From: Bacillota bacterium
Lineage (GTDB): Bacteria; Bacillota; Dethiobacteria; DTU022; UBA8154
Reading direction: 5' to 3'
NCBI GenBank assembly: GCA_003444595.1
Contig: DLUO01000047.1
Location: 1 to 5,055, forward strand
Length of the DNA stretch: 5,055 bases
In this document: in pieces, positions 1 to 5,055 of the stretch
How the letters are laid out: every line of letters starts with the position of its first letter
Numbering within the stretch: position 1 is the stretch's first letter
Position numbers and translations under genes: made by a program
Notes under the pieces: model-generated
Told to the model about the DNA's origin: nothing
Database searches by the model: none
What the model saw: only the letters and a program-made list of their open reading frames with translations

Positions 1-32
1 AGGGGGAAATTCCAGATGTAGATGTAGTATCT

Positions 33-731
33 TCAAACCAGGAGGTATTTTTTCCTGATTTCCTCATTCTCATTTAGTTCCTTTACACTCCCTTGGAAAC
101 GAATTTGTCCCCGGTCAATCAAATAGACCCTATCTGCCAGGTTGAGCGCGGATTTTACATTTTGTTCAGCCATCAAGATAGAAATGCCCTCTTCTCTTAA
201 CCTTCCAATTTGGTCCATAAGTTCTCGCACAACCAGAGGGGCAAGGCCTTCTGTAGGCTCATCGAGGAGTAAAAAATCGGGGTTACCCATTAAAGCCCGG
301 GCGATGCTCAGCATCTGTTGTTCTCCACCGCTGCAAAAACCCCCTTTGCGGGAATCTATTGCTTTTAGTGCCGGGAACAGTTGGTAAACTTTTTCCTTAT
401 CCCATCTACTCTTCTTAGAACCGCCCTTAGCTGCTATTTCAAGGTTTTCCCCCACTGTAAGGTCCGGGAAAATCCGGCGATCGTCCGGGACAAATCCCAT
501 CCCCATGTGCGCGATCTTGTAAACCGGCATCCTGGTGATATCCTCGCCTTTAAAAATAACTCTTCCTTTCCGGGGTGGATTTAATCCCATAATGCTGCGC
601 ATTGTGGTCGTCTTTCCCGCACCGTTCCGGCCCAGAATACAGACTATCTCCCCTCTTTCCACCTGCAACGATACACCAAAAAGAATATGGCTTAAAGCAT
701 AATAAGTATGGATATCCTGTACGGCTAACAT
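33..731 (-). CDS. livF: LivF-type ATPase of a branched-chain amino acid ABC importer
   Basis: This is one of the two cytoplasmic ATP-hydrolysing subunits of a LIV/HAAT importer; it is expected to pair with LivG beneath LivH-LivM. With the start chosen here it has 232 residues, normal for LivF. Visible motifs are Walker A GRNGAGKT (34-41), the segment FVPDDRRIFPDLTVGENL that contains the Q-loop position (80-97), signature SGGEQQ (134-139), Walker B LLLLDEPTEG (about 153-162) and the switch segment AEQN (188-191). Gln replaces the usual switch His there, which is typical of LivF. The ATG at 731 is preferred over the ATG at 737 because GGGGAGG (739-745) lies 7 nt before 731 but only 1 nt before 737. 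Its first base is the last base of the livG TGA (TGATG), so translation is probably coupled. Two oddities are Asp at the Q-loop position, where LivF proteins such as that of E. coli have Glu (VPEGRR), and Cys133 before SGGEQ, where Leu or Met is usual. The family assignment is firm; the substrate is not shown. Confidence 0.96.
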   Translation of the reverse strand: MLAVQDIHTYYALSHILFGVSLQVERGEIVCILGRNGAGKTTTMRSIMGLNPPRKGRVIFKGEDITRMPVYKIAHMGMGFVPDDRRIFPDLTVGENLEIAAKGGSKKSRWDKEKVYQLFPALKAIDSRKGGFCSGGEQQMLSIARALMGNPDFLLLDEPTEGLAPLVVRELMDQIGRLREEGISILMAEQNVKSALNLADRVYLIDRGQIRFQGSVKELNENEEIRKKYLLV

Positions 732-1468
732 CAGCATTCCTCCCCAAGGTAAGCTGCCTGTACCAGCTTGTCGGACTTGATATCAGCGGGTAGTCCCTGA
801 GCGATGGTTCTCCCCTGCTGCATGACCATAATTTTTTCGGCAATGCCAAAAACAACATCAAGATCGTGTTCAGTAAATAAGATCGTTAACCCTTCAGAAC
901 TGGCCAGTTCCTTAATCAGCTTAATGGTAGAGGCTGTTTCTTCGGGAGACATCCCCGCCGTTGGTTCATCGAGCAGGAGCAGTTCAGGCTCATTCCCAAG
1001 AGCTATGGCCATCTCCAAAATCTTCTGATCTCCATAGGAGAGGGAGGTGCTCAAAGAGTGAGCCTTATCAGCCAGGCCTACTTTTCCCAGGATACGATAT
1101 GTCTCCTCCACCATCATCTTTTTGGTGGGCGAAAACATATTTAAAATCTTTCGTTTGCGGGAAAGAATCGAGACCTGGACATTTTCAAAGACTGTAAGCT
1201 TGGGAAAGATGTTTATCAACTGGAAGGAACGCGATATCCCCATATGACAGATTTTATGCGGTGATAGCCCTGTAATATCGCGCTCCTTAAATTCTATTGT
1301 CCCTTGAGAAGGAACAAGGTGGCCGGTAATAAGGTTAAACAGTGTCGTTTTCCCCGCCCCGTTAGGGCCGATTACCGCCACTATCTGGCCTTTTCCCACG
1401 GTAAGCTCGGCCCCATTTACAGCTAAAAACCCGTCAAAGGATTTAACAAGCTTTTTAACCTGAAGCAA
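731..1468 (-). CDS. livG: LivG-type ATPase of a branched-chain amino acid ABC importer
   Basis: This is the second cytoplasmic ATPase of the importer. From the TTG at 1468 it has 245 residues. Motifs are Walker A GPNGAGKT (34-41), Q-loop Gln83 in SRSFQL, signature LSYGDQK (143-149), Walker B LLLLDEPTAG (163-172) and H-loop His201 in FTEHD. The insert after the Q-loop (about 100-120, basic SRKRK) and the LSYG signature are LivG traits. The open frame extends back to a TTG at 1525, but the 19 extra residues (basic, with RSGRG-like character) have no counterpart in the family, whose members begin close to the LLQVKKLVKSF motif. GGAAGGGGG (1478-1486) sits 9 nt before TTG 1468, which supports the later start. 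That start overlaps the end of livM by 14 nt, and the gene ends in TGATG shared with livF, so translation along the operon is probably coupled. Family confidence is high; start confidence is moderate. Confidence 0.95.
   Translation of the reverse strand: MLQVKKLVKSFDGFLAVNGAELTVGKGQIVAVIGPNGAGKTTLFNLITGHLVPSQGTIEFKERDITGLSPHKICHMGISRSFQLINIFPKLTVFENVQVSILSRKRKILNMFSPTKKMMVEETYRILGKVGLADKAHSLSTSLSYGDQKILEMAIALGNEPELLLLDEPTAGMSPEETASTIKLIKELASSEGLTILFTEHDLDVVFGIAEKIMVMQQGRTIAQGLPADIKSDKLVQAAYLGEEC
739..745 (-). promoter_or_regulatory. livF ribosome binding site, deciding the start
   Basis: GGGGAGG on the minus strand lies inside the last codons of livG. It is 7 nt from the ATG at 731 and only 1 nt from the ATG at 737, so it supports the 731 start. 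Confidence 0.75.
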
Positions 1469-2447
1469 ACCTGTCTGCCCCCTTCCGCTCCACCGCAGTG
1501 CCGGCGCTGATTTTTTCCTGAACAAATCCTATTACTCCCTGGGGCAGAAAAAGAATTATCAGAACAAGGACCGTCCCAAGTACCAGTAACCAGTATTCTG
1601 TGATAACTCCGAGAAAAACCTCGAGTACAATGATAACCGTTGCGCCAAAAGCGGGGCCCATAAAGGTAAACATACCTCCCAGCAGCACCATAATCAGAAG
1701 CTCTGCTGATTCACTCCAAAACAGTAAAGAAGGGGAAACGGAGCGTTCCAGAATCACAAACAAAACGCCAGCCACGCCGGAAAAAAAGCCCGACAGGACA
1801 AAAGCGATCAATTGGTGACGGTGGATATTGATACCAATACTTTCACAGCGCTGGGGATTGTCTCTAACCGCCTGAAGAGCAATGCCAAAGGGTGAGTTAA
1901 GGATAATGTAAATAATGAGCAGGCATGCTGAGACGACAATCAAAGAAATATAATAGGCCGCGGAAATAGAGTGCAAAACATCAGGGACAGCAATACCGTG
2001 AATACCGTCATCTCCACCAGTGAATTCGTACCAGCGGTACACTATGGCCCAGACCAACTGGCCTATGGCCAGTGTCATCATCCCGAAATAGAGACCGCGC
2101 AGGCGGACACAAATAGCACCAATTATCAGCGCCACCCCGGCGGATACCAACGGCGCAGCCAGAAAGCTTAGCAAAGGCAGAAGCGGGCTTTTATTTAAAA
2201 GCAGGGCTGCAGCATAGGCGCCGACACCGAAAAAAACGGTCTGATGCAGCGGCAGCATGCCGCCATAGCCGAGGGAAATATTTAGACTTGTAGCAAGTAG
2301 GGAAGTAAACAGAACGACAGTAAGCAAGTAAACAGAGTACTTGGAGAGAAAAGCAGGGATAAAAAACAATGCCAGCAGGACAGCAAGAATCAGTAGCAAA
2401 AGTATATTTTTTTTTGTTCCGATAAAACTCCCGAGCAGAGTGGACAC
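1455..2447 (-). CDS. livM: LivM-type permease of a branched-chain amino acid ABC importer
   Basis: This is one of the two integral membrane subunits forming the translocation channel, and it is expected to heterodimerise with LivH. It has 330 residues and is very hydrophobic, with about 8-10 membrane segments beginning at residues 15-33 and 38-56. LivM landmarks are LGYGGMLPLHQTVFFGVGAYAA (about 59-80, where many homologues read GQLSLGHAAFFGIGAY), RGLYFGMMTLAIGQLVW (117-133) and TGGDDGIHGI (143-152). The cytoplasmic EAA-type coupling loop is FGIALQAVRDNPQRCESIGI (187-206), followed by SGFFSGVAG. The end, LPQGVIG, corresponds to the family's RPQGLLG. The start is GTG, supported by AAAGGAG (2455-2461) 7 nt upstream, and lies 15 nt after the livH stop. 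Nine consecutive A bases on the coding strand (plus-strand T run 2407-2415) fall in codons 11-14. The last residues form a polar tail whose codons overlap the start of livG. Confidence 0.95.
   Translation of the reverse strand: MSTLLGSFIGTKKNILLLLILAVLLALFFIPAFLSKYSVYLLTVVLFTSLLATSLNISLGYGGMLPLHQTVFFGVGAYAAALLLNKSPLLPLLSFLAAPLVSAGVALIIGAICVRLRGLYFGMMTLAIGQLVWAIVYRWYEFTGGDDGIHGIAVPDVLHSISAAYYISLIVVSACLLIIYIILNSPFGIALQAVRDNPQRCESIGINIHRHQLIAFVLSGFFSGVAGVLFVILERSVSPSLLFWSESAELLIMVLLGGMFTFMGPAFGATVIIVLEVFLGVITEYWLLVLGTVLVLIILFLPQGVIGFVQEKISAGTAVERKGADRFASG
1478..1486 (-). promoter_or_regulatory. livG ribosome binding site, deciding a TTG start
   Basis: GGAAGGGGG on the minus strand lies within the 3' end of livM, 9 nt before the TTG at 1468. 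The longer-frame TTG at 1525 has only a GGGAG that lies within the conserved LivM LPQGVIG codons, so the later start is favoured. Confidence 0.6.
2407..2415 (-). repeat. A9 homopolymer near the 5' end of livM
   Basis: The plus strand has nine consecutive T, read as A9 across codons 11-14 (Thr-Lys-Lys-Asn) of livM. A gain or loss of one base by slippage would frameshift the permease within its first 15 residues. The run is visible; any biological slippage is speculation. Confidence 0.9.
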
Positions 2448-2454
2448 AGGCTGT

Positions 2455-2461
2455 CTCCTTT
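2455..2461 (-). promoter_or_regulatory. livM ribosome binding site for a GTG start
   Basis: AAAGGAG on the minus strand lies 7 nt before the GTG at 2447 and starts right after the livH stop codon. It belongs to a 12-nt block (GAAAGGAGACAG, 2451-2462) that recurs exactly before the binding-protein gene. Confidence 0.75.
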
Positions 2462-2462
2462 C

Positions 2463-3362
2463 TTACCAGACTGACTTCATTAAACCTGACGGGCGGATCA
2501 TCAGCAGGGTGGCAGCAATTAAAAACGGAAAGACAAGAGAAAAACGAGGGGCAAAAAGCACACCGAAAGATTCTCCGATGCCAAAGATAAAGGATACTAA
2601 CAAGGCGCCCCAGACGTTTCCCAGTCCTCCCACTACCACTACCAGGATAGCGTTGATTATAATACCCATCCCCATACCGATAACGATATTGGTTGTAGGG
2701 GCAATCAATGCCCCCCCTACCCCGGCCAAGTAACAGCCCAAGATAAACACCGATGTAAAAACCCTTTTACTGTTGATTCCCAGGGCATCAACCATTTCCC
2801 GGTCTGTAACGGTAGCCCGGCAAAGCTTGCCCATCATTGTTCGTGACAGAAAAAACCAGAGCCCCAGTGCCGTCAGTGGACCTGCTGCAAGAAGAATAAG
2901 GTTGTAGGTGGGCAGTGCAACTCCTCCCAGAGAAATAGAACCGGGGATAGGATTTGACAGTGACTTGTATTCAACGCCCCAGACGATTTTAATGAGGTCA
3001 TTAAATACCAGCACCAGGGCATAAGTAAGGAGCAGTTGCATTAAGCGCGGCTGACTATAGATGCGACGCATCAAGGCACCTTCCAAAACAAAGCTCAAGG
3101 CGGCAACAATAAGAGGCGCAATCAGCAAAGCCATCCAGAAACCACTGCTTCCGCCAAACCACTGCGCTACGCTGAAAGAGATGAAGGCTCCCAGCATATA
3201 AAAAGTGCCGTGGGTAAAATTTACAATCCTCAGGACGCCCATCACTACAGTCAACCCGGCAGCAACCACGAAGAGGATCATCGCCCTGCTCATCCCTACA
3301 AAAAACTGGCCAGTTAGCGTAGAAAAATCAGGAATTTGGGACAAAAGAACGGAAAAATCCAT
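2463..3362 (-). CDS. livH: LivH-type permease of a branched-chain amino acid ABC importer
   Basis: This is the other channel-forming membrane subunit. It has 299 residues, the usual LivH length, with about eight hydrophobic segments (for example 20-43, 54-70, 75-93, 107-128, 153-173, 202-222 and the last 60 residues). Recognisable LivH features are GLTVVMGVLRIVNFTHGTFY (36-55), the EGALMRRIY element (94-102) and the EAA-type ATPase-docking loop around GKLCRATVTDREMVDALGIN (178-197), followed by GCYLAGVGGAL. Later come VVVVGGLGNVWGALL and the C-terminal RPSGL. The ATG at 3362 has AAAGGGG (3370-3376) 7 nt upstream. The gene follows the binding-protein gene after a 146-nt gap with a strong inverted repeat, and precedes livM by 15 nt. 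An in-frame TAA directly abuts the ATG, so no longer N-terminus is possible. Family assignment is secure. Confidence 0.96.
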   Translation of the reverse strand: MDFSVLLSQIPDFSTLTGQFFVGMSRAMILFVVAAGLTVVMGVLRIVNFTHGTFYMLGAFISFSVAQWFGGSSGFWMALLIAPLIVAALSFVLEGALMRRIYSQPRLMQLLLTYALVLVFNDLIKIVWGVEYKSLSNPIPGSISLGGVALPTYNLILLAAGPLTALGLWFFLSRTMMGKLCRATVTDREMVDALGINSKRVFTSVFILGCYLAGVGGALIAPTTNIVIGMGMGIIINAILVVVVGGLGNVWGALLVSFIFGIGESFGVLFAPRFSLVFPFLIAATLLMIRPSGLMKSVW

Positions 3363-3369
3363 TTATAAA

Positions 3370-3376
3370 CCCCTTT
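3370..3376 (-). promoter_or_regulatory. livH ribosome binding site
   Basis: AAAGGGG on the minus strand is separated from the ATG at 3362 by the 7-nt AT-only spacer TTTATAA. The unpaired, AT-rich spacer should favour efficient initiation despite the inverted repeat about 70 nt upstream. Confidence 0.7.
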
Positions 3377-3444
3377 CTGCCAGCATTTCGATACCGTAAA
3401 CCATGACAAGTTGATGGGCACCGTCGCCAGTTTATATTTATAAA

Positions 3445-3497
3445 GGGAGCCCGCTGCCATTAGGATCATTTAAGTCTAAAATGGCGGCAAAGCTCCC
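3445..3497 (-). promoter_or_regulatory. Stem-loop between the binding-protein gene and livH
   Basis: On the minus strand GGGAGC (3497-3492) pairs with GCTCCC (3450-3445), and inside it GCCATT (3485-3480) pairs with AATGGC (3461-3456). A GC:GC step can form in the internal loop, and the terminal loop is about 18 nt. It begins 11 nt after the binding-protein stop codon. The bases after it read TTTATAAATAT rather than a clean U tract, so it looks more like an mRNA-stabilising or partial attenuation element than a full terminator. Such hairpins after binding-protein genes are known to allow receptor excess over permease (as with malE-malF). The pairing is seen; the role is inferred. Confidence 0.6.
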
Positions 3498-3508
3498 CCG
3501 GCCTATAA

Positions 3509-4792
3509 TTAGTTCCGTTTGGCCTTTATTTTTTCTTCAGGAGGAATTATCTCTTCGCCGGCTAATGTAACAATATCATCCGCTACAAGGAAAGGTTCAT
3601 CCTTCTTGACAGTTACCCCGAAAAACATAGGAGATATAATCTGGTGATCATATGCCCGTATTGTTACCGGGCCGACAGGACTTTCAATGGTTAGACCTTC
3701 AAGAGCATCTATAAATTTCTCAGTATCAAAAGTATCCAGTTTGCGTAAAGCTGAGCCGATACTATGACCGGTTGTATATCCGTACAGGGCAAAAGCAGCT
3801 GGCACACGGCTATAAGCTTGTTCAAAAGCAGAAACAAAGGCTTTGTTTTCTGGAGTATCCGGGAAGTAGTAGTGATAGGGGTTGGTTCCATAAATTCCCT
3901 CGGGAGCTTCATCTCCTAACGGCTTTAAGGTGCTGAGATCAGTTGCAGTGTGGACCCATATCTTTACTTCTTGATGCAGACCTGTAGAACTTACAGCCTT
4001 CATAAAAGGAACCATATCGTTCCCGCCAGTACCCACGACTACTACCTCCGGCTTGGCTGCCCTGATGGTGCTGATATGTGGTGTGAAATCCGGTTCTCCC
4101 ACCGGCCACCATAGCTCACCGACAACGGTTGCCTCCGGTTTCATTTCAGAAAAATTTTCCCAGAAACTACCTACTACGGAATGACCATACTCGTAATCGC
4201 TTCCTGCCAGGAAGTATCTAGTATAAGGCATCGTGGACATTTGAACTGCACCGGCACGACCGATTATAGCCGTATTGGGAAGCATGCTAAAAACATAACG
4301 GTGCCCGGCTTCTCCGGTAATCTTGTCGCTCATTGACCCCCAAACCAGAAGGGGAACTCGCTCCTCCTTTGCATACTGTGAAACCCCCAGGGCAGCAGCA
4401 CTGTTAATTATACCCGCCAGGATATCCACTTCTTCCCTCATTACCAGTTCTTTTGCCCAGTTAAGGGATTTGTCCGGGGAAAATTCATCATCCCTGGTGA
4501 CAAACTCGATGTTAAATTTAAGTGTCCCTTCTGCTTTCATTTCCTCCAGCGCCAGCTTAAAACCATCGAGAGCATCATAAGTATATGTTGTGGGCGCTCC
4601 GGTATAGCAATCAATAATGCCTACTTTAACAGTATCTAAAGTCTTATCTATATCCTTATCCTGCTCTTCACCCTTGGCATCTTGTGCTGGTTTAGGAACA
4701 GCTTTGGCACATCCCCCTATGAAGCTGAAACCGGCCAGCAAAATCAACAACAGCGCTAAACACCATGAAATAATAATATATCCCCTCTTCAT
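3509..4792 (-). CDS. LivK-type solute-binding lipoprotein (periplasmic-binding-protein family 6 fold)
   Basis: This is the extracytoplasmic receptor that should capture the ligand and deliver it to LivH-LivM. It has 427 residues, somewhat longer than E. coli LivK because of a lipoprotein leader and linker. The N-terminus has MKRG, a hydrophobic core (5-24) and lipobox IGGC with Cys28 as the expected lipidated residue. An acidic/basic linker (about 30-53) follows. The mature domain starts at VKVGIIDCYTGAP (55-67), matching the VGxxxPxTG strand of the family. Further landmarks are GFKLALEEM (77-85), the DDEFSPDKSLNWAKELV stretch (101-117), GIINSAAALGVSQYA (127-141), LAGSDYEYGHS (195-205, the DYxYG element) and DFTPHISTIRAAKPEVVVVG (235-254). 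AAAGGAG (4797-4803) precedes the ATG by 4 nt. It is the first gene of the operon, a common place for a highly expressed receptor. The ligand is not determinable: the family covers Leu/Ile/Val, other amino acids, amides, urea and aromatic acids. Confidence 0.93.
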   Translation of the reverse strand: MKRGYIIISWCLALLLILLAGFSFIGGCAKAVPKPAQDAKGEEQDKDIDKTLDTVKVGIIDCYTGAPTTYTYDALDGFKLALEEMKAEGTLKFNIEFVTRDDEFSPDKSLNWAKELVMREEVDILAGIINSAAALGVSQYAKEERVPLLVWGSMSDKITGEAGHRYVFSMLPNTAIIGRAGAVQMSTMPYTRYFLAGSDYEYGHSVVGSFWENFSEMKPEATVVGELWWPVGEPDFTPHISTIRAAKPEVVVVGTGGNDMVPFMKAVSSTGLHQEVKIWVHTATDLSTLKPLGDEAPEGIYGTNPYHYYFPDTPENKAFVSAFEQAYSRVPAAFALYGYTTGHSIGSALRKLDTFDTEKFIDALEGLTIESPVGPVTIRAYDHQIISPMFFGVTVKKDEPFLVADDIVTLAGEEIIPPEEKIKAKRN

Positions 4793-4796
4793 CTGT

Positions 4797-4803
4797 CTCC
4801 TTT
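4797..4803 (-). promoter_or_regulatory. Binding-protein gene ribosome binding site
   Basis: AAAGGAG on the minus strand is followed by ACAG and then the ATG at 4792. The spacing of 4 nt is a little short. The preceding 40 nt are almost pure purine/A-rich and should be unstructured, which suits a highly translated receptor gene. Confidence 0.7.
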
Positions 4804-4851
4804 CCCTTCCTTTTTATTCTTTTTATTATTTTCTTTTTCTCCGTAAAACAG

Positions 4852-4862
4852 ATTTCAGAAAT
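4852..4862 (-). promoter_or_regulatory. CodY-like operator in the operon leader
   Basis: The palindrome ATTTCWGAAAT has the intact core TTTCWGAAA of the known CodY consensus AATTTTCWGAAAATT; about 10 of 15 full positions match. It lies roughly 55-65 nt downstream of the predicted transcription start and 60 nt before the ATG. A roadblock mode would suit that position. CodY senses branched-chain amino acids and GTP in low-GC Gram-positives and often controls such importers, but a match of this quality can arise by chance in AT-rich DNA. Confidence 0.3.
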
Positions 4863-4922
4863 GCTTTCAGATATCCCCCCTTAAAATACTCTTCAAAATC
4901 ACCGGTTTTCTTACATATTAGT

Positions 4923-4952
4923 ATTATGCATATATTAAAAAAATTATGTTAA
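4923..4952 (-). promoter_or_regulatory. Predicted sigma-A-type promoter of the importer operon
   Basis: On the minus strand a -35 TTAACA (4952-4947, 5 of 6 matches to TTGACA) is followed after 18 nt by a -10 CATAAT (4928-4923, 5 of 6 matches to TATAAT). The spacer is almost pure A/T. Transcription would start near 4916, giving a leader of about 120 nt. This is the best pair in the 263-nt region before the binding-protein gene, but the AT richness offers other weak matches. Confidence 0.45.
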
Positions 4953-4975
4953 TTTTTCACAGAAGCATCCATAAA

Positions 4976-4996
4976 TGAAAGGAGGCTTCCCTTTCA
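4976..4996 (-). terminator. Short hairpin upstream of the promoter, possible weak terminator of a preceding gene
   Basis: On the minus strand TGAAAGGG (4996-4989) can pair with TCCTTTCA (4983-4976), including one G-U pair, around the loop AAGCC. It is followed by TTTAT, only a short U stretch. It lies just after reading frames that stop at 5015 and 5023 and just before the predicted promoter. That is where a terminator for a gene beyond the right edge would sit. The weak U tract keeps confidence low. Confidence 0.3.
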
Positions 4997-5055
4997 GCGG
5001 AAATCCAGGACTTGTTAGGTTTTTACCTTTTCCGTTTTTTCAGCCGCATATTGTT

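Noticed and set aside
15..27. A tandem GATGTA repeat just past livF
   Set aside because: Only two copies of six bases, with no sign of a longer array; chance is sufficient.
550..861. A 103-codon minus-strand frame over the livG/livF junction
   Set aside because: It is a frameshifted reading of livF and livG codons, which are intact with all ABC motifs in their own frames.
2341..2733. A 130-codon plus-strand open frame across the livM/livH junction
   Set aside because: It lies antisense to two well-supported permease genes, has low-complexity Ile/Pro/Thr-rich translation caused by the hydrophobic codons opposite, and lacks a convincing ribosome binding site.
3315..3461. A 48-codon minus-strand frame beginning with an ATG at the right arm of the intergenic inverted repeat and running into livH out of frame
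   Set aside because: There is no ribosome binding site before its ATG, the start is buried in the stem, and it overlaps the well-supported livH start.
4793..4916. Riboswitch or T-box in the receptor gene leader
   Set aside because: The leader is short and purine/A-rich, without the T-box motif, a conserved aptamer pattern, or a terminator/antiterminator pair.
4617..4952. A 111-codon plus-strand open frame antisense to the receptor gene start and leader
   Set aside because: It mirrors the signal-peptide region and the A-rich leader, giving a Phe/Leu/Ser-rich translation, and ends within the predicted promoter. No ribosome binding site or family resemblance was seen.
4978..4985. A perfect plus-strand AAAGGAGG resembling a ribosome binding site
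   Set aside because: No start codon follows at a usable distance on the plus strand; the bases are better explained as one arm of the short hairpin.

Overview
The window holds one five-gene operon, entirely on the minus strand. It encodes a complete branched-chain amino acid-type (HAAT/LIV family) ABC importer. Transcription runs from high to low coordinates: a lipoprotein solute-binding protein (LivK type, 4792-3509), permease LivH (3362-2463), permease LivM (2447-1455), ATPase LivG (1468-731) and ATPase LivF (731-33). All five reading frames are intact, and their lengths and motifs fit the family. I see no RNA gene, mobile element, CRISPR array or unfamiliar protein system.

Several traits suggest a Gram-positive Firmicute, probably an anaerobic clostridial lineage. 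The binding protein carries a lipobox signal peptide. Every gene has a strong purine-rich AGGAGG-like ribosome binding site. GTG and TTG starts are used, coding composition is moderate, and the 5' region is very AT-rich. This placement is inference; nothing in the window fixes a genus.

Layout by region. Positions 4793-5055 hold the upstream intergenic region: a sigma-A-like promoter (4923-4952), a predicted leader of about 120 nt with a CodY-like palindrome (4852-4862), and a short hairpin further upstream (4976-4996). The end of an upstream gene may enter at the right edge. Between the binding-protein gene and livH is a 146-nt gap (3363-3508) with a long inverted repeat (3445-3497). It probably lets the binding protein be made in excess over the membrane parts. 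From livH onward the genes are tightly packed: 15 nt between livH and livM, a 14-nt livM/livG overlap, and a 1-nt TGATG livG/livF junction. This implies translational coupling. Bases 1-32 after livF show no terminator, so the operon may continue to the left.

Working model: the lipoprotein captures an amino acid or related small carboxylate or amide outside the membrane. It delivers the ligand to the LivH-LivM channel, and LivG-LivF hydrolyse ATP to drive uptake. The exact substrate cannot be read from sequence alone. The most useful second looks are the livG and livF start sites, the CodY-like box, the intergenic stem-loop, the LivF Q-loop change and an A9 run early in livM.
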